Shown here: piece by piece, positions 29,733 to 38,048 of the stretch
Layout: the number at the start of each line of letters is the position of its first letter
Numbering within the stretch: position 1 is the stretch's first letter
NCBI GenBank assembly: GCA_024234215.1
Contig: JACKOQ010000003.1
Span: 62,001 to 126,000, forward strand
Source: Pseudomonadales bacterium
Lineage (GTDB): Bacteria > Pseudomonadota > Gammaproteobacteria > Pseudomonadales > UBA5862
Direction: 5' to 3'
DNA length: 64,000 nucleotides
Position numbers and translations under genes: made by a program
Notes under the pieces: model-generated
What the model saw: only the letters and a program-made list of their open reading frames with translations
The model's database searches: none
What the model was told of the DNA's origin: nothing

Positions 29733-30392
29733 TCATTGGTCGCGGATGATGTCAACGCCGGCCGGTGGCTCGAAGCTGAACTTGTCGGCTTCGATCACGC
29801 CGTTGACGGTGAGCGCGAAGAAGCGCAGCCGGGTGTTCTGCCCCAGGCTGTCGCGCAGGGTCATGCCGGTGAGCTGGTTGCCGGCAAAGAACAGCTCGAT
29901 CTGCGACACCAGGCTGTCCGCGGCCTTGGGCGTCAGTTCGAAGCGGCGGCCCGATTGTGATCCCAGCGTCACATCGCTGGCAGTGACGCGGAATCCCTCG
30001 ACGATTCGCGCCGTGTCCCCGCTGAGCAGCAGCGCCGGGGTCTCCGCCAGTCGGGCATCGAAGGGTTTGATCACCACCTGGCTCAATTCAGGATCATATT
30101 GCCAGAGCGTCTTGCCATCGCAGACGATCAACTGGGCATAGGGCGGGGCCACCTCCCAGCGGAACAGTTGCGGCCGCTTGATCCAGAAGTGTCCATGGGT
30201 CTCATGCAGCCGGCGCCCCTTGCCATCGGTCACCTCCTGGTTGAAGTCGGCGCTCAGGGTCTGGTTGCGACGCAAAAGTCGACTGAGCTCATCGGCCACC
30301 TCCTGTGCGCTGGCGCAGAGCGGCCACAACATCCACAAACCGAAGAGACAGCGCAGCCATGCACCACTCCAACCTGCGCTCGACATCTCCAT
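29733..30392 (-). CDS. lolA: Outer-membrane lipoprotein carrier protein LolA
   Basis: A 219-residue periplasmic chaperone with a signal peptide (LRCLFGLWMLWPLCASA). Mature LolA blocks are ELSRLLRRNQTLSADFNQEV, GHFWIKRPQLFRWEVAPP and DGKTLWQYDPELSQV. It carries lipoproteins from the LolCDE complex to LolB. It sits between ftsK (1 bp) and rarA (36 bp), a conserved order that makes the call firm. Confidence 0.95.
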   Translation of the reverse strand: MEMSSAGWSGAWLRCLFGLWMLWPLCASAQEVADELSRLLRRNQTLSADFNQEVTDGKGRRLHETHGHFWIKRPQLFRWEVAPPYAQLIVCDGKTLWQYDPELSQVVIKPFDARLAETPALLLSGDTARIVEGFRVTASDVTLGSQSGRRFELTPKAADSLVSQIELFFAGNQLTGMTLRDSLGQNTRLRFFALTVNGVIEADKFSFEPPAGVDIIRDQ

Positions 30393-30393
30393 T

Positions 30394-32916
30394 TCACTCT
30401 CCAGCTGGCGGTGGCGCCAACACTTTGCGGTTCTGATTGACGTCGGCCCGGCTCACCACGCCGGCCTCCTCCATCGCTTCGATCATGCGGGCGGCACGGT
30501 TGTAGCCGATGCGCAACTGCCGCTGCACGGCGGAGATCGAGGCCTTGCGACTGCGGGTGACGAAGGCAACCGCCTGGTCGTAGAGCGGATCCTGCTCGGC
30601 GCTCTCCTCGCGCTCCCCCTCGCCGCCGCCATCACCCTCACCGCCAGCAATGCCATTGATGATCTCGTCAAGGTAGTCGGGCGTGCCGCGCCGCCGCCAC
30701 TCTTCCACCACCCGGTGTACTTCATCGTCGGCAACGAAAGCACCATGGACCCGCATCGGCAGGCTGGTACCGGCCGGCAGGTAGAGCATGTCACCATGGC
30801 CCAGCAGCTGTTCGGCGCCACTCTGGTCGATGATGGTGCGCGAATCGATCTTCGACGAGACCTGAAAGGCGATGCGGGTCGGGATGTTGGCCTTGATCAG
30901 CCCGGTGATCACATCGACCGAGGGCCGCTGGGTGGCCAGAATCAGATGGATGCCGGCCGCCCGCGCCTTCTGGGCAATGCGGGCGATCAGCTGCTCGACC
31001 TTCTTGCCGACGATCATGATCATGTCGGCGAACTCATCGATGACCACCACGATGTAGGGCAGCGGCTGGAGCGCCGGCGGCTGTTCCGGATCCTCGTCGA
31101 ACAGCCGTCCGGTGGGGTTGGGCTGCCACAGCGGATCGGCGATCGGTTGCCCGGCCGCGGCGGCCTCCCTGATCTTCTGGTTGAAGCCGGTCAGGTTGCG
31201 CACGCCGAGCTGGGTCATCAGCCGATAGCGTCGCTCCATCTCGGCCACGCACCAGGTGAGGCCATTGGCGGCATCGCTCATGTCGGTGATCACTGGCGCC
31301 AGCAGGTGCGGAATGCCGTTGTAGATCGACAGCTCCAGCATCTTCGGGTCGATCATGATCATCCGCAGCTCCTGCGGCGTGGCCTTGAAGAGCATGCTGA
31401 GCAGCATCGCGTTGACCCCGACCGACTTGCCGGAGCCGGTGGTGCCCGCCACCAGCAGGTGCGGCATCCGCGCCAGATCGACCACCACCGGCACACCACT
31501 GGTGTCATGGCCCAGCGCCAGCGCCACCGGTGATTCCAGGGCGGCGTAGATGGAGGTATCGAGCACTTCGCGCAGCCGCACCACCTTGCGCTTTTCGTTG
31601 GGAATCTCGATGCCGACCACCGCCTTGCCGGGGATCACCTCGACCACGCGCACGCTCATCACTGTCAATGAGCGGGCCAGATCCCGGGCCAGGTTGGTGA
31701 TGCGGCTGGCCTTGATGCCGGGCGCCAGCTGGATCTCGTAACGGGTGATCACCGGGCCCGGTTCGACACCGACCACCTCGACAATGATGCCGAAGTCACG
31801 CAGCTTCTCTTCGAGCTGACGCGAGGTGCGCTCGAGCGATTCGGGCGTATAGAAGGTCAGCGGCTGCGCACTGGGCGGGTCGAGCAGTTGCAGCGACGGC
31901 AGCGCTTCATCGCCCGCCGTGGCGACATCGGCCAGCACCGCACTCTTTCTGGCCTTGCGCTCGGCCGCCTGGCTGATCTGCACCACATTGTCGGCGACCG
32001 TGGAAACCTCGGCGTTGAGCGGTGCAGACTGGGTTTTGACAGCTGTCGGAGTCGGTGGCACCGGCTTTCTGGCCCGTTTCTCGGCCTTGGATCTTGGCGT
32101 CAAGGTGAACTCGGGCAGCTCATCGAGCGAGCCGAACAGCGGGTCATTTTTCAGCGAATCCGCTGCCGTGGCCGCGCGGGGCGCCGGGCGCAACCGGCCC
32201 GGCAGCGCGGCCAGCGCACGGCCGAACGCGGTCGACAATCTGATCAGAGCTGCCCCCAGCTGATCGAACAGCCAGAACCAGGAGAGTCCACTGAACAGGG
32301 TGATGCCGATCGCCAGCAGCATCAGCCAGAGCAGGGTGCTGCCGACGACACTGAAGATCGGCAGGGCTGCCTCGACGATCGCCATGCCGAGAATGCCACC
32401 GCTGCCGCCGGTCCAGCCCGCCTTGGGCGCGGCGACATAGAGGGTCACCAGCGGCGCCGCCGCCAGCAGTGTCAGCAGCAGTCCGCCGGCCCTGACCGCC
32501 ACCAGCGCCGGCCGCAGCGGTTGCAGTGCCGGACGCCTGACCAGCGAAACCACCTTGATTCCCAGCAGAATCGGCAACAGGCCAGCCAGATAACCCAGAA
32601 AGGTCAGCGCGATGTCGGCAAGCATCGCACCGGCCAGACCGGCAACATTGAGCACCTCTTTGCTGTTGCCGGTGTGCGACCAGCCCGGATCGTTCTGGTT
32701 GTGGCTGAGCAGAGCAATGGCGAGGTAGAGCGCCGCGCAGGCCAACATGATGGCCCCCAGCTCGCGTGCGCCCTTGCTCCAGTGGGCGGCAATCAGCTCG
32801 GTACGGGATGCGCCATCCACTTCACCCACTTCACTCTGCCCGGACGGCCTCTTGGCGCGGCCACCGACGGACTTTTGCGGGCTTGGGGTCGGTTTTTTGC
32901 TGATCGGTGTCGGCAT
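30394..32916 (-). CDS. ftsK: DNA translocase FtsK
   Basis: An 840-residue divisome DNA pump. The N-terminal region has about four or five membrane helices (roughly residues 50-220) and is preceded by a basic Ser/Pro/Lys-rich stretch. The linker (about 235-330) is short. The motor domain shows Walker [17 protein letters not shown] and Walker [13 protein letters not shown], with [20 protein letters not shown]. The C-terminal gamma domain ([20 protein letters not shown]) reads KOPS sites and activates XerCD at dif. No strong ribosome-binding site precedes ATG 32916. An unusually AT-rich region lies directly upstream. Confidence 0.96.
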   Translation of the reverse strand: MPTPISKKPTPSPQKSVGGRAKRPSGQSEVGEVDGASRTELIAAHWSKGARELGAIMLACAALYLAIALLSHNQNDPGWSHTGNSKEVLNVAGLAGAMLADIALTFLGYLAGLLPILLGIKVVSLVRRPALQPLRPALVAVRAGGLLLTLLAAAPLVTLYVAAPKAGWTGGSGGILGMAIVEAALPIFSVVGSTLLWLMLLAIGITLFSGLSWFWLFDQLGAALIRLSTAFGRALAALPGRLRPAPRAATAADSLKNDPLFGSLDELPEFTLTPRSKAEKRARKPVPPTPTAVKTQSAPLNAEVSTVADNVVQISQAAERKARKSAVLADVATAGDEALPSLQLLDPPSAQPLTFYTPESLERTSRQLEEKLRDFGIIVEVVGVEPGPVITRYEIQLAPGIKASRITNLARDLARSLTVMSVRVVEVIPGKAVVGIEIPNEKRKVVRLREVLDTSIYAALESPVALALGHDTSGVPVVVDLARMPHLLVAGTTGSGKSVGVNAMLLSMLFKATPQELRMIMIDPKMLELSIYNGIPHLLAPVITDMSDAANGLTWCVAEMERRYRLMTQLGVRNLTGFNQKIREAAAAGQPIADPLWQPNPTGRLFDEDPEQPPALQPLPYIVVVIDEFADMIMIVGKKVEQLIARIAQKARAAGIHLILATQRPSVDVITGLIKANIPTRIAFQVSSKIDSRTIIDQSGAEQLLGHGDMLYLPAGTSLPMRVHGAFVADDEVHRVVEEWRRRGTPDYLDEIINGIAGGEGDGGGEGEREESAEQDPLYDQAVAFVTRSRKASISAVQRQLRIGYNRAARMIEAMEEAGVVSRADVNQNRKVLAPPPAGE

Positions 32917-32926
32917 CGAGTAAAGT

Positions 32927-33000
32927 CGAAACTGTAAATTTTAAAAATATACTTTTAAATCATAATAATGGAAAAACAAATTAAAGCGAAATGAATTCTG
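32927..33000 (-). promoter_or_regulatory. AT-rich region upstream of ftsK, probable promoter
   Basis: About 74 bases are strongly AT-rich in an otherwise GC-rich window. On the minus strand TATATT (32946-32951) could act as a -10 element 30 bp upstream of ftsK; the -35 is unclear. It also separates ftsK from the thioesterase stop at 33010. Confidence 0.45.
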
Positions 33001-33009
33001 ATGAGGCCC

Positions 33010-33432
33010 TCAGGTCGCCAGAAAACGGAAATGGGCCTGACTGACCGGCCGCTCTTCCTGCCAGCAGGAGACCGTCAGATGCACCACCCGCCGTCCCGGG
33101 TTGTTGATGCTGACCCGGGCAAAGGTGTCCTGCGGACGCGTGCTCTTAAGATACTCCACCGTCATGTTGACACACTTGGGCAGGTGGTCATGGGCGATGA
33201 TGCCGATCACCGCCAGCGTGGCCGCACACTCCATGAAACCGGCCAGCACCCCGCCATGGATCGCCCGGATCATCGGATTGCCGATGTGCTTTTCGGCAAA
33301 GGGCAGCCGATAGATGATCTGGCCGTTGATGTCCTGCTCGATGCGGATGCCGAGGTAATCGGCATAGGGGATCGACTTGATCAGTTGATCGGCACTGTGC
33401 TGATCCAGCAGAAATGAAAAGGAGTCAGCCAT
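33010..33432 (-). CDS. PaaI/YigI-type hotdog thioesterase
   Basis: A 140-residue hotdog-fold protein. The helix region reads MIRAIHGGVLAGFMECAATL, the typical HGG motif of acyl-CoA thioesterases, followed by the strand VNMTVEYLKSTRPQDTFARV. It should hydrolyse an acyl-CoA, but the substrate is unknown. Start ATG 33432 has GGAGG upstream. The gene overlaps the 3' end of the preceding thioesterase by 8 bp, so the two are probably translated together and may form a heteromer or act on related substrates. Confidence 0.85.
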   Translation of the reverse strand: MADSFSFLLDQHSADQLIKSIPYADYLGIRIEQDINGQIIYRLPFAEKHIGNPMIRAIHGGVLAGFMECAATLAVIGIIAHDHLPKCVNMTVEYLKSTRPQDTFARVSINNPGRRVVHLTVSCWQEERPVSQAHFRFLAT

Positions 33433-33946
33433 GGCCGGCCTCCGCATCGGTGTGGATGCTGGAGAAGTTGCTGGTCGGGAAGTTCGCCCCCTTGGTGTTG
33501 AGCATGAAGGAGGCGTTGCAGTGGGCCACCGGCTCACGCTCGTCGCCCTGCAGGGCGAAGCCGCGCACGAAGGCGACGCTCTTGGTGCGGCTGTAACACT
33601 CCGCCTCGGCAATGATGTCGAGGCCTCGCCGGGTCGGCCGCAGGTAATCCATGCGCAGGTCAAGGGTGGCGATTGGCGTCGGCGTGCGCAGGGTCGCCAT
33701 CACGCAGAGGCCACAGAGGGTGTCCATCAAGGTGGTGATGATGCCGCCATGCAGCGAGCCGCTGTTGCGGTCACCGATGAACTTCGGGTCATAGGGCAAC
33801 CGCATCGAGGCGCGCCCCTCACCGATCGACACCACCTCGATGCCGAGCTCCTGAAATCCGGGATGGCTTTTGGCGAACTGCCGCTGCGCCAGCTTGATGA
33901 AGGCCGGGTCGAGCAGCTGCTCTCCCAGTTTGTCGAGCTCTGTCAT
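33425..33946 (-). CDS. Hotdog-fold thioesterase, first of a tandem pair
   Basis: A 173-residue PaaI-type thioesterase with the active-site block DRNSGSLHGGIITTLMDTLC and the strand TLDLRMDYLRPTRRGLDIIA. The C-terminus (about 35 residues ending NFSSIHTDAEAGHG) extends beyond the usual fold. It is the upstream partner of the thioesterase at 33010-33432. Likely role is release of free acids from acyl-CoA, perhaps as a safety valve for the acyl-CoA catabolism genes elsewhere in the window. Confidence 0.85.
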   Translation of the reverse strand: MTELDKLGEQLLDPAFIKLAQRQFAKSHPGFQELGIEVVSIGEGRASMRLPYDPKFIGDRNSGSLHGGIITTLMDTLCGLCVMATLRTPTPIATLDLRMDYLRPTRRGLDIIAEAECYSRTKSVAFVRGFALQGDEREPVAHCNASFMLNTKGANFPTSNFSSIHTDAEAGHG

Positions 33947-33995
33947 CTTCGTGCATCTCCTGACTGCTGACTGGATACTGAATGATTATACCGGC

Positions 33996-34754
33996 TTAAT
34001 CGATGCCAACCTCGGCAAAGCCCGGCAGCCGTCCCTTGGGCTCATTCTTGAACGCCAGTTTGAAGGCGAAACCGGCCAGGGTGTCGCCATAGGAGATCGC
34101 CTTGCGCGGCAGTTGCAGCCAGTCCCAACCCGGTCGCGCCGCCGCGCGCACGCAGGTGACCGCCGTGCGATAACCCGCCTGCCGCGCCTGCTCGACCACC
34201 GTCGGGCTGTGGCTGCCATAGGGGTAGCAGAAGTGGTCGATCGGCCTCTCGAGCAGTGCCTCGAGCGCGCTCTTGCTCTGCACCAGCTCCTGCGCTGCCT
34301 CTTGCGGATCCAGTTCAGCCAGTTTGTGGTGGCTGACACCGTGCGAGCCGAACTGGATGCCGTGGTCTCCCATCTCGATGATCCGTGCCCGATCGAGCAG
34401 CGGCGGACAGTCGCGACCGTCGGCAGCGAACCAGTCCGCCGTGCGACCAATGTAGTCGGAAAGCAGGTAGACGGTCGCCGGAAAACCATGGCGCCGCAGC
34501 TGCGGATAGGCATATTGGTAGAAGTTGAGGTAGCCATCGTCGAAGGTCAATACCACCGCGCGCGCTGGCAACGGCCTCTGTCCCGCCAGTGCCGCGACTG
34601 CCTGATCGAGCGTCAGCACCTGGTAGCGCCACCGTTTGAGCCAGGCCATCTGCGCCGCGAACCGCCGATGGTCGCAATAGGTCGAGCGGTGCCGCGCCAT
34701 CGGCGCGAACGCCCCGACCTGGTGGTACATCAGCAGCGTGATCGAGTGGGCCAC
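33996..34754 (-). CDS. Polysaccharide deacetylase (NodB-type)
   Basis: A 252-residue carbohydrate esterase family 4 protein. Motif 1 is VLTFDDGYLNFYQYAYP (catalytic Asp pair), motif 2 is FGSHGVSHHKLAEL (metal His residues) and FCYPYGSHSP is motif 3. It removes N-acetyl groups from a surface glycan precursor or polymer. No signal peptide is visible, so it may act on a cytoplasmic lipid-linked or nucleotide sugar. The start is GTG 34754 placed directly behind the TGA of the upstream glycosyltransferase, with GGAGG seven bases before. Confidence 0.87.
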   Translation of the reverse strand: MAHSITLLMYHQVGAFAPMARHRSTYCDHRRFAAQMAWLKRWRYQVLTLDQAVAALAGQRPLPARAVVLTFDDGYLNFYQYAYPQLRRHGFPATVYLLSDYIGRTADWFAADGRDCPPLLDRARIIEMGDHGIQFGSHGVSHHKLAELDPQEAAQELVQSKSALEALLERPIDHFCYPYGSHSPTVVEQARQAGYRTAVTCVRAAARPGWDWLQLPRKAISYGDTLAGFAFKLAFKNEPKGRLPGFAEVGID

Positions 34755-35825
34755 TCAGCCTCCACCGGCAAGTTTTTTGTACAGCTCAAGGTATTGGCCG
34801 ATGATTTGCGCCTCGGTGTGATGCGCCAGCAGCTGCGTTCGACCACGCTCGGCCAGCCCGGCACGCAGCCCGGGGTCGCGCAGCAGCTCCAGAATGCCGT
34901 CGGCCAGCGCAACGGCATCGCCGCAGGGCACCTGCCAGGCGGTCTCGCCATGCCGGGTCAACTCCTGCGCGCCGCGCGACAGCGAGGTGACCAGCGGCTT
35001 GCCGTGCGCCCAGCTCTCGATGATGACATTGCCGAAGGTCTCGCGCTCCTGCGACGGAAAGACCACCAGATCGGCCAGCTCGTAGAAGGGATCGGGCTGG
35101 GTCTGCCAGCCGGTCCAGCGCACCCGCTCCGCCACCCCGAGCGCCTCGGCCTGCCGTTGCAACGGCTCGCGCAGCGGACCATCACCCACCAGCAGCAGCT
35201 CCAGGCGCCGCCCAGCCAGCGTGGCCGGCAGCCGGGCAAAGGCCGTCAGCAGTTGATCGAGCCCCTTGACCGGCACCAGCCGTCCCACCGCGACCAGCAG
35301 CAGCGCAGCGGGATCTCCGCTCCACTGCGCCCGCAGCCGTTGCAAGGTTTCGGCCGGGGAGGCGCGTGGCAACTCGACGAAGTTGCCGATCTGATGGACC
35401 CGGCTGGCAGGAAAGCCGTTGCGCACCAGGTAGTCGCAGATGCCACGGGTGTTGCCGATCCAGGCGTGGGCATGGCGGTAGCCATCGAGCTTGTAGTAAC
35501 CGCCGAGACGGGCGATGTGCAGCGGCTGACGCCCCAGTGGCAATCGCGTCAGCCGGGTGGCGCGACCGAGATAGGTCTGGACGATGGCGGCATCGGTGCG
35601 GCGAATCGCGCGCCGGGTCTCCCACTTGGCCAGCGGATCACGCACATTGCGAAACGACAGCTCCGCCAGTGCCGGCGGCGCCGCCACCTCGGCCAGTTGT
35701 GAACCGCGCTTGATGATCAACCGTGCGTCATGGCCGGCATCGCAGAGCGCGCGCACCAGCCGCAACACGAAGCGTTCGGCACCACCCAGCTTGCTGCTGC
35801 CCACCAGATGCAGTGAATCAACCAC
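34755..35825 (-). CDS. GT4 family glycosyltransferase
   Basis: A 356-residue GT-B enzyme. N-terminal SSKLGGAERFVLRLVRALC, the nucleotide-sugar region VAVGRLVPVKGLDQLL and the E-x7-E motif in ERETFGNVIIESWAHG are standard for retaining GT4 transferases. Start is GTG at 35825, overlapping the upstream gene by 8 bp. Donor and acceptor are unknown; the neighbourhood suggests lipopolysaccharide core or a capsule-like glycan. Confidence 0.87.
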   Translation of the reverse strand: MVDSLHLVGSSKLGGAERFVLRLVRALCDAGHDARLIIKRGSQLAEVAAPPALAELSFRNVRDPLAKWETRRAIRRTDAAIVQTYLGRATRLTRLPLGRQPLHIARLGGYYKLDGYRHAHAWIGNTRGICDYLVRNGFPASRVHQIGNFVELPRASPAETLQRLRAQWSGDPAALLLVAVGRLVPVKGLDQLLTAFARLPATLAGRRLELLLVGDGPLREPLQRQAEALGVAERVRWTGWQTQPDPFYELADLVVFPSQERETFGNVIIESWAHGKPLVTSLSRGAQELTRHGETAWQVPCGDAVALADGILELLRDPGLRAGLAERGRTQLLAHHTEAQIIGQYLELYKKLAGGG

Positions 35826-36915
35826 CTTTCAAACCACTCATGATCTCTTGATAAACCTTGAAATTTCCATCGATCATCGCCGTCAGTGAAAAGCGCTCTT
35901 CCACCCATTCGCGCGCACGCCGACCCAGCCGTTGACGCAGGTTGTCACTCTCGGTCAATCGGGTGATCGCCACGGCCAACCCATCGACGTCACCCGGCTC
36001 GATCAGCAGACCGGTCTCGCCATCGATCACCATCTCCGGCATGCCACCGGCGCGCGAGGCGATGGCTGGCGTGCCGGCAGCACCGGCTTCGAGCAGCGAC
36101 ACCCCCAACCCTTCCATCAGCGCCGGATGGATCAGAAAGTCCACCGCCGGCAGGATGCGCTCCAGCGCAGGATGGAAACCCAACAGATGGACCCGCTGCT
36201 GCAAGCCGCGTTCGCTGATCTGCTGGGCAATCTGCTCACGCAGCGGACCCTGACCGAACAGCAGAACCTGCAACCGCGCACAGTGCTCGGGCAACCTCTC
36301 GAGCGCCTCCAGCAGCAGTTCATGCCCCTTGCGCGCGATGAACTGCGCCACCATTGCGGCCACCGGCGCCCCCTGCGGCAGCGCAAGACCGAGTTCCGCC
36401 GGCAACGCCGTGGCGCCCGGATGAAACCGGCGGGTGTCGACTGCGCTCGGCACGACGCTGATCTGTTCGACAGGCACCCCCTCGCGCTTCAGCACCTCGG
36501 CAATGCCCTGCGAGATGGTCACCACCCGGCTGTAGAGCCGGTACTTGCAGGCCACCCACCAGCGCGGTTCCGGATTGTCGACCCGCCTTGACAGCACCAC
36601 CGGCACCCCGGCCCAGCGGCCAGCCAGTCCACCCCACAGGTCGGCCCCGCGCCGGCTGTGCAGATGGAGCAGGTCGGGCTGTGCCTGCCGCAGAAGCTGG
36701 CGCAACCGCCAGACGAAGGCGATGTCCAGATCGCCCCGCATCGGCAGTTCGCGAACCGGTACCCCCAGCTCACGGGCCGCTTCGGCGATGGCCGCACCGC
36801 GCGGCGTCACCAGCAGGTTGTCGACGCCGCGCGCCTGCAACCCTTCGAGCAGATAGAGCACCTGCCGCCCACCACCATAGATCTGCATGCCGGTTTCGAC
36901 ATGGAGCACCTTCAT
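35818..36915 (-). CDS. GT4 family glycosyltransferase
   Basis: A 365-residue retaining glycosyltransferase: MKVLHVETGMQIYGGGRQVL (N-terminal nucleotide-fold with Gly-rich loop), PDLLHLHSRRGADLW, VAQFIARKGHELLLEAL and the E-x7-E motif EGLGVSLLEAGAAG. ATG 36915 overlaps the GT9 stop (ATGA). The upstream frame to 37362 is only a shadow of the GT9 gene. It is the second gene of a four-gene minus-strand operon. Confidence 0.88.
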   Translation of the reverse strand: MKVLHVETGMQIYGGGRQVLYLLEGLQARGVDNLLVTPRGAAIAEAARELGVPVRELPMRGDLDIAFVWRLRQLLRQAQPDLLHLHSRRGADLWGGLAGRWAGVPVVLSRRVDNPEPRWWVACKYRLYSRVVTISQGIAEVLKREGVPVEQISVVPSAVDTRRFHPGATALPAELGLALPQGAPVAAMVAQFIARKGHELLLEALERLPEHCARLQVLLFGQGPLREQIAQQISERGLQQRVHLLGFHPALERILPAVDFLIHPALMEGLGVSLLEAGAAGTPAIASRAGGMPEMVIDGETGLLIEPGDVDGLAVAITRLTESDNLRQRLGRRAREWVEERFSLTAMIDGNFKVYQEIMSGLKGG

Positions 36916-37958
36916 CGGGCCGCCTCTTCTGCCATCACCTGCCGCGCCACCTCCCAGACCTCGGCCGGCGCGATGCCGCCGAGGCAGTCGAAGCGGCCGG
37001 CACAGGTGGGGTGGCGACGACAGGGCGAACAGGCCAGCGCATGGTAGATCACCCGAAAACCGGGCAGGCCGGCATCGAGATAGGGGCGCGTCGAACCAAA
37101 GAGCGCCACCGTCGGCACCCGGAAGCCAGCGCCCATGTGGGTGAGCCCGGTGTCGACACCGACCAGCAACCGCGCCGAAGCGATGGCCGCTGCCGATTGA
37201 CGCAGCGTCAACTGGCCGACCAGATCGATCGGCGCATGGCGACAGCCGGCACTGATCTGCTGCGCCGCCGCCCGGTCGCCCGGTCCACCCAGCAGCAGCG
37301 TCGGCAAACCAGTCTGCTCGGCCAGCAGATCGATCCACTGCCGCCAATGCGCCTGCGGCCAATGCTTTTGCGGCCGGGTGGTGAAGGGAGCGGCCACCGC
37401 GTAACCGCGCGCGGCCCGTTCGCTTCCCACCATTTCGAGCACCCGCGCCCGGTCGGCTTCGGTCAGTGCGATCGAGGGGTGAAAGTCGTCGGTCGACAGA
37501 CCGAGAAACTGCGCCAGCCGTCGATACTCCGACGACATGCCCGGATGGTCATCCAGCTCATGCACCACCTGCTGCATCAGCCAGCGGCTGCCCTCGCGGG
37601 AGTTGAGACCGATTCGTCGCGGTGCACCGCTCAGCCAAGCCCAGGCGGCGCTCTTCAGCAACCCCTGGGCATCGAGCACCAGATCGAAGCGGCTGCCACG
37701 CAACCGGCGCACGAAGGCGCGGACCTCGCGCCACCAGTTCCGCCGATCCTCGCGCCACAGCCGCTGCCAGCGCCGTCGGGGCCAGATGATCACTTCATCG
37801 AGCTGGGGATGGGCCTCGATCAGCGACTCCATTCCCTCCTCGACCATCCAGGCCAGCCAGCCATCGGGATGGGCTGCCCGCAGTGCCGGAATCAGCGGCG
37901 AGGCCATCACGATGTCGCCGATCGCGCTCAAGCGAATGATCAGGATGCGGCGGCTCAT
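36912..37958 (-). CDS. GT9 family (ADP-heptose:LPS heptosyltransferase-like)
   Basis: A 348-residue GT9 protein. It begins RRILIIRLSAIGDIVMASPL, the hallmark N-terminus of WaaC/WaaF-type enzymes, and has FDLVLDAQGLLKSA, LLLGGPGDRAAA and LVGVDTGLTHMGAGFRVPTV. These transfer heptose to lipid A-Kdo in the LPS inner core; whether this one uses heptose is not certain. It is the first gene of the minus-strand glycan operon and is divergent from asnB. No obvious ribosome-binding site precedes ATG 37958. Confidence 0.85.
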   Translation of the reverse strand: MSRRILIIRLSAIGDIVMASPLIPALRAAHPDGWLAWMVEEGMESLIEAHPQLDEVIIWPRRRWQRLWREDRRNWWREVRAFVRRLRGSRFDLVLDAQGLLKSAAWAWLSGAPRRIGLNSREGSRWLMQQVVHELDDHPGMSSEYRRLAQFLGLSTDDFHPSIALTEADRARVLEMVGSERAARGYAVAAPFTTRPQKHWPQAHWRQWIDLLAEQTGLPTLLLGGPGDRAAAQQISAGCRHAPIDLVGQLTLRQSAAAIASARLLVGVDTGLTHMGAGFRVPTVALFGSTRPYLDAGLPGFRVIYHALACSPCRRHPTCAGRFDCLGGIAPAEVWEVARQVMAEEAAR

Positions 37959-37991
37959 CGTGGCGCAACGGGCCCCACGACACGGGTTGCC

Positions 37992-38020
37992 TTGACCGGC
38001 CAAAGGGCACTCTCTACCAT
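37992..38020 (+). promoter_or_regulatory. Candidate sigma-70 promoter of the asnB operon
   Basis: TTGACC (37992-37997) and TACCAT (38015-38020) are separated by exactly 17 bp, and the asnB ATG lies 28 bp further on. It is inside the 90-bp divergent gap of the glycan cluster. Confidence 0.5.
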
Positions 38021-38048
38021 CAGGGGCTTTTTTTCCTTGAGTCGGACC

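Noticed and set aside
36588..38048. N-terminal extension of the asnB frame by almost 490 codons
   Set aside because: AsnB needs Cys2 at the N-terminus, fixing the start at 38049; the upstream part is antisense to the GT9 and GT4 genes.
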